Shown piece after piece: positions 1 to 14,574 of a DNA stretch of 64,000 nt. The notes beneath the pieces are model-generated. The model made no database searches, was not told the origin of the DNA, and saw nothing but the letters and a program-made list of their open reading frames with translations. Position numbers and translations under genes: made by a program. Source of the stretch: Monarcha castaneiventris obscurior (lineage: Eukaryota; Chordata; Aves; Passeriformes; Monarchidae); the NCBI GenBank assembly GCA_026261815.1, contig JAMPIT010000510.1:16774001-16838000 (forward strand), read 5' to 3'. Position 1 is the first letter of the stretch. Each line of letters opens with the position of its first letter.

Positions 1-3000
1 TCCCTGACTCAGGGGCAACCCTGACTGACAGGAGCGAGAGACCTCAAATAATGAGGAAACAGTAACACCCTGGCACTGCCCTGAGTTAAAAAAGCAACCT
101 GGCTCTCAGGAAGACAAGCTGTTTTGGCACTCTGGACATATCGTGCGGCCTTGAGAGGGGAGAAAATGTCCTACTGAAAAAATCTGTCTGTGCACCTCCG
201 AGCAGAGCAGGCTTTTCTCTGGTATCAGAAGCAGCCAGAAATACCCACCCAGCCAAATGCTCAATACATAGGAAATTAAAGGAAGGACTTACAGCTAAAT
301 ATACAATGGCTTCTGTATCTTGGTGCTGAGATACCCTGTCCTCTCCCCACATTCTTGCCAATGATTATTCCTGTTGCTTGCAACTCACTTTAAATTGTAT
401 TGCAAGGTTCTTGGGAAGAGGATGGATGTCTCTGTGTGACTGTATTAGCTCAGCTTCATGTGTTAATGCTGTGTTCCACATGCAGGTACTGCTATGGCTA
501 ATACACACACATATAAAAGAACTCTCTTAACAGGACAGCATTAACTTCCCCTGCAAAAGTTCAAAATAAAGATAGCAAAATATGCAAAATTAAAAGATTA
601 TATTAATGTCTTGCATTTTTAATTTCCCTATACTTCCTCTGTGCTTGTGACAAGATGTGAATTTATACAAAGCTTTAATTAGTGGTGAGAACTGGAAAGC
701 TTTATGAAAACACCCATTTGCAATTTTACCTGGAGACTCCTAAAGATATTGAGATAAACTTCATATTTTTCTTCCCTTGTGCTTGGCTTTTCAATAATAC
801 TGCCAATATATATTGTACCATGTACAGTGTTATCTGTAGAAACCCACCACAAAGTAATAACGTCAGAAAAATAAGACATGCTATATTTAAAGAAAGATAA
901 TTTTGTTTCTTTATGCTTTTACAATGGTTTTGAAAAGAGTGTGCATAGCTTCTTAGTAAGGAACATGCATGACTTTTCCAGCCCACAGAAATCAGGCTTT
1001 GTAGCACGATCTGCATTAACCGATTTGCCTGCAATTCCACTGAATGCGCTGCCAAAGCCTCTCACTGAGGGGAACCCTGCTACCTGCAGCGGGGCCACCA
1101 GTGAGATTAATTCCTCCCCTCTCACACTGATAAACACTCAAGGTTAGAATCTGCTGCCTTAGATCAAGATTGTAGAGTTATCCTTTCTTCTTTTCTGGCT
1201 TAACCAAAAAAATCAACTAAAAAGCCAAGAGAGGATACTAAGATAACACAAGGATTTTCAGGGAGTTGCATTTATTTTATTCTGTTATAAAGGACTTTTT
1301 TTTTTCCCTGAGGACTTGTTTTAAGACCATTGAGAAGTGTGGAAAGCAACAGCTTAGGTTCATAAAATTTTAGTGCTGGTGGTGACAATGCTGAGGCAAT
1401 AGAGGGAACTTTAGTCTAATGACCTGGGCCACCAGGGGGTCTACACTCATTTTGACTTCTGTATGTTAAACATCTCTTTCTGAAAAAGCTATATTTAGCA
1501 AAAATTGAGATTTTTATACTCAGAGTGCTGTCTAGACCAGGAGTGCTCACCCTTTAATTCTTGATCTGCATTGTCTCAATGGCCTAGAACACTCCTCGGG
1601 CTGCCATGGGGCAGAGAGTGCTAAGGAGATTATTTGAATTCTCCATGGTGGAAAAAAGCAAACCACCATGTCCTGCTAAGACTGCCATTGCCAACTTGCC
1701 CAGTGTAATCTTACCCTGCAAAATGAAGTGCTAGAATGCTGGGAGAGCTGTTGCCTACAAACCAGTCCCAAAGCTTACAGGAGATTCTGGTACACAGCTT
1801 GCGGGGTCAGGATCTTTTGGCTAGCCATGTTCTTGAACAATTTGTTACTGCTTTTCTTCCCCCTAGGAGACAGACGTTTCACATAGACATGTACAGGAAT
1901 TGTTGCAGACAGTATTTTTCTCCTGCAAAACTTTCGCTGCTGGATTGCCAGGAGGATGAAGCAAACCGCCCTGGCCTCATGTTGGCTCAATACACCTCAT
2001 TAATCCACAGCCTCACGCATATAGCATTGTCTCAGACCTCCTTTTGCTGATTTGAAGGAAGATGAAGGATGCCATCTTTCCCTCTTGTGCTTTTATCACT
2101 GTTGGAACAAAGGTGTTTATCCTTGTTATCTCCCTCTGGTGAGCAAAAAAAGATCAACCACAGGACTTAGAAACTCAAAAAGCTGAGAAATGTAACTAAA
2201 AAGAAAAACAAAGAGGTGGCTGCTGCAAGGCACTTCAGGAAGGCAAAGTTGGTGGGGTGCCCCATGCACAGCACACCCCTCTGGGCCTAATGAATGAAGC
2301 TAATATGAGAGGAAAGTAGCAAAAAGATGATAAAAATTTTTGTCTCCAGTGCTCTTTGGTCTTTGTTTTAGCATTTACCAGGCATTTTCTGTGGTGCTCA
2401 GATCTGAATCTAGTTTTTATAAAATATCTTTGGGTTTATTTTGGTTTGGTTTTGTTTTTGTTATTATTAAAAAAATAATGGGTTTGCTCAGTCTACTTCA
2501 AAGGAATTGTTACTGCACCTGAAGCTCTGTGTAGATTTTAGGCTGACTGCTTTAAGATCCAAAATACCTGGTCTCCTAACCTGCAGTGTGTTTTACTAAT
2601 AGACTGCAACACCTTTGTAACCCAAGAACAGAGTACAGCAGTGACAGCCACGTTTCTTCAGTTCCACAGTGAGTTGTAGCTCTGCTGATGTTACCTGCTG
2701 AGAACACTTCTATGAAGTGCAATCATTCTAATTAGGAGTACTGTACACATTAACTAGTCTACAACTTGTAGAAATTCGTACCAAAACCAAATACATGAGA
2801 GGCCACTATCTTCCACTGGTAACAGCTTCTCTAAGAAGTCTTTCATAAATGACTCTTTAAAAGCCACCTTCTCTATGCACCTATTGGCACTTGTGTGTTA
2901 ATCAACGTAGAATATTTATATGCAGCTTCCAGCTGATAGTAGTCTCAGAAGAGTCAATGAGTGATGCATATGGTTTCTTTACTTGCTGTCTCCAAGTCAT

Positions 3001-6000
3001 AAACCAAGTGTTTTTCCAGCCTTAACTAGAAAACTGTAAAGTGATAGGTTTTGTTTAATTTCTAAGAACATGGGACACTATTTCTTAGAATAAATTTAAT
3101 TTATTAACATTTGAGTTGTTTGTCAAGGTGATGTACACCAGGAGTACTAAGGTATTACTAATGATTTTCTGGCTTAGAATTTGCTTGAAGGACAGACAAG
3201 CAAATTCAGGGTGATGGCTAAGTGTAATTTAAACTGTAATGCAGTCTCCTAATAAGAGTTTATGTCTACTCTGTGCAATGATGACTGCTAAAACAGATAA
3301 TACTGGCACATCTAGAAAACTAAAGCAATAGAAAAGATGGTATCACCACACTATTCATTATTTTTATGCCTTTTTCCAAAGGAACCAAACTAGGAAAAAG
3401 AATATGGAGATAAGCAGGGTTTCAAAATCATTTTGGCAATGATAACAACATACTTATTTAGGACACTTCATTCAAAACAGCTTTGCACCCAGAGATTTTA
3501 ATTAACTGCATACACCAGACAAAGGAATCACAGAAACTGAGCCATTTCTGAGGAAGAGCTCAAGAGATTCTACAGATAAAGGATGAGCTGTGAAAATCAG
3601 CTGCTCCAGCTGATACACAGGACTCGAAGCTTACATCAAAGCTGCAGGATCAGTGTAGGCAGCTGCTCCCCCAGGGGAGTGGGATGTACCATGGGGAGAG
3701 GCTGGGAAATGCAAGAGCTTTTTAGGTGGGTCTTTGCAGGGGTGAAGCCAGATGCAGTTTGTCAGTTTTCAAGCAGCGACTGCTGCAGGAGCTCCCACAG
3801 CACTCGCCTGCCCCAGATCTCACACACAACCCCGTGTACCCTTACACACCCAGCTGGGCTGTCCCTGTCCTGTCCCTCTCTCTGTCCTTGGCTGCCTGTC
3901 TGGGATCCCCCATTACCCCTCAATGCCACTCAGCACTCTCAGAGCTGCCACCACTGCCTGACACCCCAGCTGCTCCCAGCACAGCTGGCACCCCACATCA
4001 CCTGGCCCCATTCCTGCGGATTTACAATTGTTAACAGCAGACAGACCTTCCTGCAGTTTTCCAAATTAATTGATCCTTACTGTCACTTGTGCAAGAAATG
4101 CAGGTACTTTGACAAAGAGAGAACAGTGCTGGAGTGCCTGCCTGAACCTCCCCACCACTCCTGGACTTTCTCAGGGGTCAGTGTGAGAATACAGCTTGGT
4201 GGCCCTGCATACCTTCTTCTTTCTATCTGGAGTCTGAAACACTTCAGTTTTCAAGTGCTTCACAGAAAACTTGTGTATTGTACCTATCTCAGAGGGAGGC
4301 ACTTCCTGGGCTCTATAGAAAGTGATTCACAAGACATGAACATGGCCTTGGACATACGTCCTTTTCTGCTTCCAGCTTCAGAGCTCTTGGCCCTCACCAA
4401 CTGCAGCCACCACTGCTGCTCCTCAGAAAGGGGTGACTGCACAAAGTGGATGATTTGCTCTGGCTAGCACTGCCAGCAGTAAGCCCTGAACTGTGCTTTG
4501 TACTCCAAGAACACACATGGCAAGAGCCTTTACAGCAATAAGCACCTGTAAGAGTGGGAAAGTGATGGGATTATCCTACTGATTCTGAGGACTGTACTAA
4601 ACTACTTTACTAACAAATATTTTATTCATAATTTATGAATATTCATTTATGTCATTTACTCTATGTTTTCAAAGTAGAATGCCTTTTTCAAGAATGTGTC
4701 CACAAAGTAAATCTATCAATTATGGGTTGAGGCTTAAACAGTATATTGTAGTAAGGTGATTAGCTAGGTTTTTCTGCGGTTGATGACAAAATTCATCCAA
4801 GGAACTTCTGAATCAACTTTGGTTTGATGTATTTTCAGCACAATTGCCAAATCTGATTTAACTATACCACCTGGCTCCCCGAGGTGCTTTAGATTGACCC
4901 AGGTTGACAATGAACGCTTGTCAGCCCATTGCTCTTAATCACAAAAACTTTTCCATTACCTCACCAAGTTTTTCTGCTTTGCAGTCAGAAAGAGTACATA
5001 AGCACTAGGCTGCAGTGGGCTCTTCTCCTATCCAGAGCCCTTACATTAGCACAGGTAGAGCAATGTCCTGGCTATCACTGAACTGTTAGTGAAATTTCAG
5101 TTTTCCATACCTATATGGTATTCAATCATACATTGTGTTTTGTTTCCTCCTTACATGTGATTATCAGCCTGCTATCAGGTTCATGATAACTTCTCTTGGT
5201 CCAACAGTCTCTTAAAATTTGGTTCACGACATTTTACGTTAGTGTTGGAGTCTTGTTGTATCTCAATTTGGGTGCATTTTATGTAGACTAACACCAGGGA
5301 TCATGCACTGATCCTGATATCAGGTGCTACTAAACAGGGTAGCATACTCAGTGCTGGCTAACAAGTGAGTAGAATTATTTTCAGTAGGGTTACAAGAGGC
5401 AAGTATGTTTTTTTAGGAGGGAGCATTCCCTACATGTATTTAGGGAAATGTGGTATCTGCCATACTTGTTGCTTTACATGAGCTTTCTTTTTGTTATTAC
5501 TTATTTTTAATCTCTGAGATCTTTTTGTCTATAATCTTTTCCAGAAGGGAAAATTAATGGCAGGGCAACAGTTGATGTGTAGAAAATTCTGCTTTTACTG
5601 TAAGTGCAAAAGCTGAGGCAGAAAGATCTAATACAAGAAAATGAGAGTGCGATGTTTCAGAGGGGCTGTAAGTCCTTCATAAGTATTTCAAACTAGACAA
5701 ATCGAAGCTGTCTCACTTCTAATGTGTATAGTCCTATTAAGACAAAATTCAGTTCAATGAGTATTAACTCAAATTTATGTTGCAATTGGCTCCTTAATTT
5801 CAGTCCAAAAGTACTTTTAATGTACTGACTTTTTCATGCCTACCAGATAAAAATGTACACAGGAACAACTTTTTTTTTTAAAGGCTTCAAACAAAACAAG
5901 AAAACTGTATAATAACATAACTACCCATCCTTAAAGTCAGGAGAACAATGTTCTGCTCTTGAATACCTACATTTTTACTCAGGTAGCTCTTTGAAAACTT

Positions 6001-8635
6001 ACAAAATATACTCAGCTGACAAGAACAGTGGAACAAGTTCCGCTTGAGTAAATTTGTATTGAATTTAAAGCACTCCACAAGTAAAAACAAGTCATAGAGA
6101 ATGAGTATCTTCAAATACACATTTTCTTTAACTTAGAACAAAGCATTTGAACAGTCCAAGAGGAACATGGCATATTGTGAGGAAAGCTAATTTACCTTTC
6201 ATCGCACGGTACCATACTGGTACTGTGCAGAATCGTTCTTTCCCTGGATGATGCAAGCCACCAACCCCAAATGCAGGTGCCTCCCTGTGCACAGAGATGT
6301 GCCTTTCTCACAGCCCCTTAGTTACAGAGACCCATGTCCTATTGCTTGTTGTTAGTTTATGCAAACAAAAGAAATCAACTAACTACGGTACACCCCAGAA
6401 ACAGCCTAGAGGGTGTATTTTAGATCCTTAGGGCACTGGTGGTGCTGCATTTTCCCTGTCAGCAGGGCTATTTGAACAAGCATCTCACCCCCATGCTGCA
6501 GTTCTTCATCATCCCATCAGGTTTGCACATGATGGGGACCTACCTTCAATGGCATAAATGGCACTAAAACACCTGTCAAAGGAAAAGAAACAGTTCTTCA
6601 TATGTTGTTATTGTTTGGTTGGGTTTTAAACCAGGATGATTTGACTCTTAAGGTCATTATGCCCTTTGCCTTTCTGCATTTTACTAGTATGCAAACAGCA
6701 TGAATTCCTGAGTATTCAACGGGTGAAGTGAACATTAATTCATTTGGTCTGCAAGAGGGAAAGTGAAAGGATGTTTTGGTTCTACAGGTACAGACTTCAA
6801 GCCACCTTAATTCCTTAATAGCCTTTATTGACATATTAAAAAAAAACCCTAGCTTTAATTAAGCTGCACATCATATTTTCTAAATATTTTATTAAATAAA
6901 TAATATGTGAGGTAATAAAATAATAATTCTGGAATATAATAATGTCTCAGGCACTGAGGGAATAAAGAATATGAAACTCATTAAAATGCAATCATTGAGA
7001 TATTACCTTGTTACTTGCATTTCGATATCATGCACATACTTTATCTTATAGGTTAAAGAGTTCTCAGTGATAGTTATTGGGACTTGTTTGTTTTTAATTA
7101 GTCCCAGAAGGGTTTTCCTTGTAATCCCATTATAAAAAAGGTGGATATTAAATATTTCAATTACAGTAATTCTGAAATTTAATATAAATTCAAGAAAATT
7201 TAAAAATACCAATTTCATTTCAGGAAAGTTTCATGTCCACTAAATTTAATACATATTTCTCCTTCATTCAAGATGATTGAATGAAGAAAACAGTAATTTT
7301 ATACAGCTTATTACAGAAAACAGCTTATTTATACGGTGGAACAGATTGCCAACACTTGTACTAGGCAGTTTACCTAAGGAAGTACATAAAGACAATACCA
7401 AAGAAGCTTTTGTTTGAAGTTCAACTTTTGTATATGCTTCAGGTACTAAAATATTGTAATTTCTAAGCTGGAATAACCATGAGGTATGTCCAGGTAAAGG
7501 ATGCAGCCTCCTAACCTAGGAAAGAGGAATCAGCATAAACAGAGAGGTTAACAGGTCACAAATTCTCTAGACACTTGGACAAAATTCTACAGATGTAGGT
7601 CCATTTACAGCAGGTCTGTCCATCACATTAAAGAAGTATCTGTTAGGTACCTGTTAGAAGTATAAGTTAGGTATCTGTGTCATTGTGGTCTCATTTTTCT
7701 CTGTGTTTTGGGAAATTTAAAAATAAATGCAATCATACTGCAAACTAATGTATTACCTAGCATGTTTACCTGTATACTCAAGGTCAAGGCTTCCCACTGA
7801 GTTTCCTATCTAAGTATTAATAACGGAGCTGTGAACTTTCAGGTGGCTTTTTCTTTCTACTTTTATAGCTCCTGATGATGAGATTTAATGAACTATTGAC
7901 CATTGTTCCATACTATACAGCTTTTTATTATGAGATTTACTGACCTTGACTTGATATTACCCATCTGAAGAAACTTTGGAGCTTTATGTCAGTTTCTGAT
8001 GGCAGTTTCTGTCTATCAAACTGGTAAATATAAAAAAATCCCTATAAAATAAAAAGCAAAGGCATTTGATTTATGGTAATCAAAAAATACAGGAAGTTTT
8101 TAGTCTATGGGTTAGCAGGTAATGCAGTCAAAGCAAGGCTGTAAAGCCGGAATTACTGAATTGAAACCTAATGGTGTATTTTTGCTAATAAAATCATGCT
8201 AACATTTTACATTATGACTTCAAGTAGGTATGCCCACAGTACAACCTTCAGTGTTATGCAGAAATACTGAATATAGGTGTAAACATCTCTCTACTATCCT
8301 GTAGTCTGCAGTGCAGACAGATGCTGAGCAAAGCCTGATTTTCACTGCAGTATTATTTCATTTCAGACTCACACCTCTGTACATTACATAGCCAGCCTGC
8401 TTTCTTTTCTGCAGTTTTTTTAGTCCACAAACTAGAGATGAAAAAGTACAGAGAGCAGCAGAAAATGTTCTTCCAATCTTCCAATGGCACCTCCAAGGAC
8501 AGATTGCTGAAATACACAAATAATTGAACTGCGGTAGCAGAGATAAACTCAGTCCTGTTTTGATTGCTGAGGCCACAGCAACAGATTACCACAAAAGACA
8601 ATGCCAGGATCTCCTTTTTCCTCCAGATCAGGTCA
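1..8635. other. Intergenic DNA upstream of SPART, no supported gene
   Basis: AT-rich sequence with only short open frames, none showing a recognisable protein, plausible exon borders or conserved domain. In human the next gene on this side of SPART is the divergent CCNA1, but I see no cyclin-like exon on the minus strand. A C-rich patch at about 3780-4010 lies inside the longest open frame (3583-4467, plus strand), treated under findings. There is also a short imperfect hairpin at 6204-6228. Regulatory elements could be present but cannot be called from one sequence. Confidence 0.6.
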
Positions 8636-9062
8636 GCACAATCCCAAAGGTTCCCTCTTACATGGGGTGGTTGTGACCCAAGTACAGCACCCAGCACTCT
8701 GCTTTGTTGAACCCCACACAATTGACCTCAGCCCTTTGATCCAGCCTGTCCAGATCCCTCTGTAGAGCCTTCCTCCAGCAGATTAATACTCCCACCTGAC
8801 TTGGTGTCATCTGCAAACTGACTGAGGGGGCACATGACCCCCTTGTCCAGATCATTGATAAAGTACTGAGCCCTGGGGAACACCATCAGTGACTGGCTGG
8901 ATGTAGCTCCACTCACCATCACTTTCTGGGCCTGAACAGACGGCCAGGTTTTTACCCAGTGAAGAGTGCACCTGTCCAAGCCATGAGCTGCCAGTTTCTC
9001 CAGGAGAATGCTGTGGGAAATGGGGTCAAAGCCTTTACTTTGATTTACAAAGTACTGTCTGT
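8636..9062 (-). mobile_element. CR1 LINE fragment, reverse-transcriptase region
   Basis: The minus strand translates, with frame changes, into typical CR1 reverse-transcriptase pieces: a stretch containing ISHSILLEKLAAHGLD, then [11 protein letters not shown] (the polymerase active-site region with the paired aspartates), then [13 protein letters not shown] and a GHNHPM-like piece. The frame breaks and missing ends show a dead, truncated copy. CR1 is the dominant LINE of bird genomes. The fragment lies between genes and encodes nothing functional. Confidence 0.9.
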
Positions 9063-11602
9063 GCTGCACAGAACTATAGCCCATGCCTATTTGTCTCCTC
9101 CTTACCACCCATAATATCCATCTCCCTGCTCTCCCTACTCTGTGTTTTTTGTCCACTCAGCCCTTTGCAACTCACTCTGGTCTTTGGCTGAGTGCAATCA
9201 AAATCTATTTCTCATAGAGCACTGGGCACCCAAAGCTGCATATAATTGCAAAGCAGGCTTTTAGCAAATGAGCCTCAGGGCTCAGGTCATCCTGCAGGAA
9301 GCTGAAAGGACAAGACGGAGACAGCCAAAACTTTGCTCACAGTGGAGTGTTCTGTGTATGTCTCAGGCTGTGTGAGCCAGTGGGGCCCAAGCTCCCTGTC
9401 CTGGGTCTTCCCAGGCTCATCTTCATGTGGGCTGACATGTTAGGGACAGGATGTTTGTGTGTGTAGTAGCCTGGACTAGACAAATAAACATCTTCAGCGA
9501 GTAGGGACAAAAAAAGGGCTAATGTTCTGAAAGGTGTCCTTGTCCCCTTACAGGGCAAGGAAAGAGGTGGTGGGGTTATACTTGAGGAGATTGGTAAGGC
9601 TTGGGATAGATGATAGGAGGACCTTGTTGGATCTTCAGAAAGACTTTGCTGAATAAGTATTTTGTTCTATAACAGAAGGGAAGTAATTTTGCATATCATG
9701 CATATCATCCAGACAAGCTTGTAGGTTATTTGATGATACAAAATTCTTAAATAAATGCAATCTTGTATAAGATAAAGCAAAGCCTGATTTCAGGCTAAAC
9801 AGGCTAAACATTAGCCTGTTTTAAAAGATTTATGCACATAATCAGATTTTTATCTTTTTAGACAAACAGGTAAGTACTACATTTCATACTCATTATCTGT
9901 AGGGCCAAAGTAAAATCTCCAATTTAGACACCTAAATGAAAGGGTCAGATTTTCAGCTATGTTACTTATTCAGACATTCTCAGGCAGCACATTTCAGAAT
10001 AGGACCATGACATTTAACTGTAACAGAGGAGCCAAATCGTTCAAATAACTATAGTTTTTCTCAAAGCAATGTGAATGCTGCCACCTAGCTATATAGTATA
10101 AGCATATCTTCAATCCAGTTCTGCTAGACACAAACCTTTTCAGTTTCAGTTTGTAACAGAGCAGAATAGAGATACAAAAATCCCAATTGCACTTCTGTCA
10201 ATTTAAAAAGCTGACTGCAGCATTCATTATTTAAAAGAAATTATATTATTATAAAATACTATTTTGACGGCAAACTGAAAGGATAAGAACAACAAGGTTA
10301 AAATTATTTCATCTGATAGTGAACAAGCCTTGTGACTGACGTATTTTACAAATGCAGGATTTTATTTTTCAAAGGTATACATGCCTTCAGATAAATGGAC
10401 TTAATAATAGAGTTAAAACCACACATATGTAAACTGAAGTCTAGATCCACTTTCCAGTTCAAGATTTATCTACCAAAGATCAGCGTTTCCACAAAACACT
10501 TTTTTAAAGAAATATCCTTATTATTCTGTTTGATCCATAAACTGTTTGAAAGTGTTCATGTAGTGTCAGCTGAACCCTCAGTATTCTCACAGTACTGTTT
10601 GAGTTCTGCCGTGGGTGTATGGAGGCACTTTGGGATGAATATCATTGCATGCTCAAGGTGTTGATCCACCAAGCACCCCACTGATCACCTCTTTGGGTAA
10701 CCAAAGGACCAAGAGACAGAAGACACATGCACAGGACTCTTTCTGATACTGAGAAGGCCATGGGTGGTCTCAGCACCCAGACTTGGGAACTAGAAGAACT
10801 GATTTTCCCATTTCATCCAGAGCATTATGTACAGAGTTGGGCAGAGCCAGGCTGCTGTTTGAGTTTACCCAGTGGATAACTACAATCACTCTGGTTGAGC
10901 TCCTGCCCATCAATTTGAGGAGCTTGTGTTTCAAAACAAATAGAGATATATGACTCCTTCAATTCTTTTTCCTAGGTGGAGAAAATGGATGTTATTACAG
11001 GACAGATATGTCACCTAGTTAAACACACAGTCTCTGTGTACAAAGCTGTTGGGAAACCTGTTTCCCACCTGAGGAAAAAAAGATCTACTTCATCTAGCAC
11101 ACACAGAGTGGGACTCCAAATAGACTGTGAAACTTATCCAAAGACAGACATACCTTAAACATAAAAGGAGAGGAAACCTACATAAGCAGATGTCTTTTAT
11201 CTAGTATTTCATATATCCGTGCCAAACAGGACACAAACCATGACATACATCCCTGCACAGGACTGGTTAATAGAATTCTCTAGTCTAAAGACGGGCCAAT
11301 ATGAGATTCATCAAAGAAAGATGCAAGAAAACATGTTGTTACTTACAAAATAACAGCCCTCAGACCCATTCCAATTCAAGCAACAGGAGATTGGTCTGAA
11401 TTTCAGATTGTGAAGAGCTGAGACTAGAAGAAGATGAGCCAGAACTTCCACGGGCAGGGTCACAGATTGCCTCATCTCATCATTAGGAAAACAGATGTTC
11501 TCCCACATCATCTGTAGCAAAATATTGCTGAAATTTATTCTTACATACAGTATACACAAGGCCCTAATTCTGCCAATATAATTTTGGAATAGCACACTGT
11601 AA
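9063..11602. other. Intergenic DNA, nothing recognised
   Basis: AT-rich, with short random open frames only. No repeat family, RNA gene or exon was recognised. Confidence 0.5.
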
Positions 11603-12117
11603 AGTTTGGGTTTATGTGCTTTTGTACACACACACACACATACAGCTAATTAGAATGACAGTTTCTTATTAAAAGACAAAGAGACTACATGCAATCGAAT
11701 TACTAACGCAATTTATCACAAAGGAAAAAGCCACTTGGACACTGAAAAACATGGAAAAAACAACACTTGATTTTACTGGTGCTATACATTAGCTTTCAGT
11801 TTGACATACTAGTGCTTGATGGTGGTGTGAGCCACAGAAACCAAAAGATAGAAAAGAAGTTACCTTTCATGTTCCCAGAGAAAATAATTTATGGTGAAGT
11901 GCTATCAACATGCAGACCTCTGTTTCTCCTAAACAGCAAGAGTATTAAAAAATATATTTAATTATGGATTAAGTATGAGATGCACTGCTTTCTAACTCTG
12001 CATTTTCAATCTTGCATTTTTAATGTTCTGTGTAGCCTTCCACCCCGTTCAAAAAACTTGTAAAACAACAACCAAGAAACCCAGGATAAATTTCATAATT
12101 CAGTATTATTTATTAGT
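11603..12117 (+). repeat. Copy A of a diverged direct repeat
   Basis: This block aligns along its whole length, with small indels, to 15573-16170 in the same orientation. Shared landmarks in the same order are: an (AC)n-rich start, CAGCTAATTAGA, GCCACTTGG, TCAGTTTGACA, GGTGTGAGCCACAGAAACCA, a TGTTCCCAG segment, GTGTAGCCTTCCA, and a final TTATTTATTA. Identity looks roughly 75-80% in the well-aligned middle. It begins in a short CA microsatellite (around 11625-11640). It could be an old tandem segmental duplication or two copies of an unnamed interspersed repeat; no terminal inverted repeats or target duplication were seen. Confidence 0.75.
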
Positions 12118-14574
12118 TGTATAAAATTTCACTCCTGCACTTACGAAGTGCGAAGTGCCCCTCAATAGTCTTTTTTGATAGCAGCATCTTTTCCAACTTT
12201 GGTGCTGAAAGAAATATATTTCAACACCTCTGCTGCTTTCTGCAGTCTGACAGTATGTAAAATCATTCTGGAAAACACATAGTTGCTGTCTAATTAAGTA
12301 CCCACTATTCCAAGTGCCACAAATTGGGCATGATGGAATACTCACTCCAGCATTTGAATTTATCCTTCCTCTGAACTCAGAATCTCAGTATTGTATCAGC
12401 ATGTGTGAATACTTGAGTATTGTGGTGCCCAGCTTTGCTGTGGTCTGTCCCAGCACCTATAAACCCTCCAACAGAAGAGCTTTGTTACCACTTTACAGAG
12501 CCAGATATTTCCCTGGTATTTGTTCTTCTGACCATTTTTGTCAACTTACTTTATGTACTGCTGAATAAACAAACTGAACTCCCAGTCGACTTTAACTGGT
12601 CCATCATCTGTCTTTCTAGTTCTCCCACTACTATCCCCATTAGGAGACCCTCCAAGAGCACTTTGATCCCTTTCCAGAAAGGTTTTCCTTAGGCTGGACT
12701 TGAGGAATGTGTTTGTAGTATCTCTGACAGTCAGAACTGTTAAATCCGGGGTCCTATAAAATGGTCTTGGTTTTCTGTGCTTGCTCTGTAGGTACAACAC
12801 TAGAATACAGCAGACTGGGGAGACAACATTTAGTGATTACACACATGCAAATAATTGCTCACAGCAAAAGGCAGGGAAAAACCTTGCACAAGATGGCAGC
12901 AGCCTGGCACACAGCCAAATGCAGTGCATAGATGCTGTCTGGACCTGGATCTGTTTATTTGAATTAGAGTCTCCTCCTTCCCAGGGCTGCACTGGTAACA
13001 GCCAGGTTATTCCACCACCCTTTGGGACTGGGCATCCCAGATAGGATCATCTCAGGAAGTAGGTGCCTTTCCAGATGTTTCATACTTGTCTGCTCTAAGT
13101 GCATTATCCCTGCTTGTAGCTCAAGGCTGTCAACACTGCACAGAGATGCTGAAGATGTGTTCTTGCACCTTAACAAAGTGCCAGTTCAGTCTGAGGTCAG
13201 TGGTTGTCATAATTTTAAAAAGGTGCAATATTACCTTTGTCAGACAGCCGTTACTGCTATTTGCTCACTTGGCCTCAGGACAATTTATCTGCAAATGATT
13301 ATGGAGTTTGAAGTCAGAAAGAAGGTAATAATCACAGTGAGATCATCTATTCATCTACCACAAAAGTTTTTGCTATTGCTAGGAGCTGTGGAATAATTAC
13401 ATATTCAGTTGTACCCACACAACAGTGATTTATTGTGCTTCCATCAGTGATTCGGGGGCTGCTGACTAAAAGCACTCTGTCTATGCAGCCTGATTCCCTT
13501 TGGATGTGTAGCCAGGTTACAGTCCTACTGGCATTTGGCGTGAGTCAATGAAATTTATTTCCATATGAGTAAGTGGTTTGGGAGAATTGTCACATAATTT
13601 TTACTCACAGCCACACTCCCCCAGGTTTGTTAGCATTTACAGATCAGTTTGAGATCCCTCAATGATTTTAATGTTTGTGATGTTCAAATAATTTGGAGAT
13701 ATATATACATGCCTATATACCTTAATACAGATATTTTCACAGTTATTGCCTAGCTTGTATTGAACTTTATGTTATTAAAGCATAAAAATGAGATATTTGG
13801 GGGAAATTATTTTTATGAAAGTGCAGGCACGAATTAAGCAAGCCTACAGTGGTTGTTAAGATTGAAATCACTAAAGATATAGCTTACCATAAGCAGAATT
13901 AGCATTTACAAAAGATGTTGAAGACTTGCAGAAAAACCACACAGATTAAAACTTGCAGATTCAGGCGAGGCAAAAGCAGTTTATTTCTATAGCTGTAGGT
14001 GGGAACATGTTGTGATAGTGATTCAGCCCTAAGTCTACTTCTGACTTAAAGCAAAAGTACTAGGGCATATATAAATTCACAGCAGATACAAGCTGCCCTG
14101 TCAGGTGGGGGGTGATAGAGCAGAGCAGCATCTGTTGAAAGGAAAGGTTGTCAGGGCACGTGTGCCCATGGGTTCCTATAACAGCTCAGAGCACAGCCAG
14201 GCAGTCTCAGTGCTCACCCATCCAGCTCATCCCTCCCTTGCTTGTGAGGCTGCTGTGCCCCTCATCAACCTCCGGACCTCGCAAGGTCTGCTACCACAAA
14301 ACAATGTTGGCAAAGGTACCTGCTGCACAGTTAAAAAAAATAAAAAGTCCTTCTATTGTCTTGCAGCCCTGCATCAAAAGAGTGTGCCACTTTTTGTCAT
14401 AAAAATGTTTTTTATTTCCTTGTAAGCTTTGCCTATACGCACATAACATAGTTCAGTGACATCTAGTTACCTGAGAGCAACCTACCACCTGTTTAAACAA
14501 ATGTTTAGGGCCCTCTCCACCAGTCCAAACCCTCATGTGTCTGCATACTGCTTCATTTACAAATATCATCCTCA
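12118..14574. other. Intergenic DNA, nothing recognised
   Basis: Several overlapping short frames of about 60-125 codons occur here, but none has a coherent protein signature or paired splice sites. No repeat was identified. Confidence 0.5.

Noticed and set aside
86..361. 91-codon minus-strand frame near the left edge, considered as a CCNA1 exon
   Set aside because: The translation does not resemble cyclin A1 and lacks convincing splice borders.
8728..9156. 142-codon minus-strand frame as a host gene
   Set aside because: The translation is a broken CR1 reverse-transcriptase piece.
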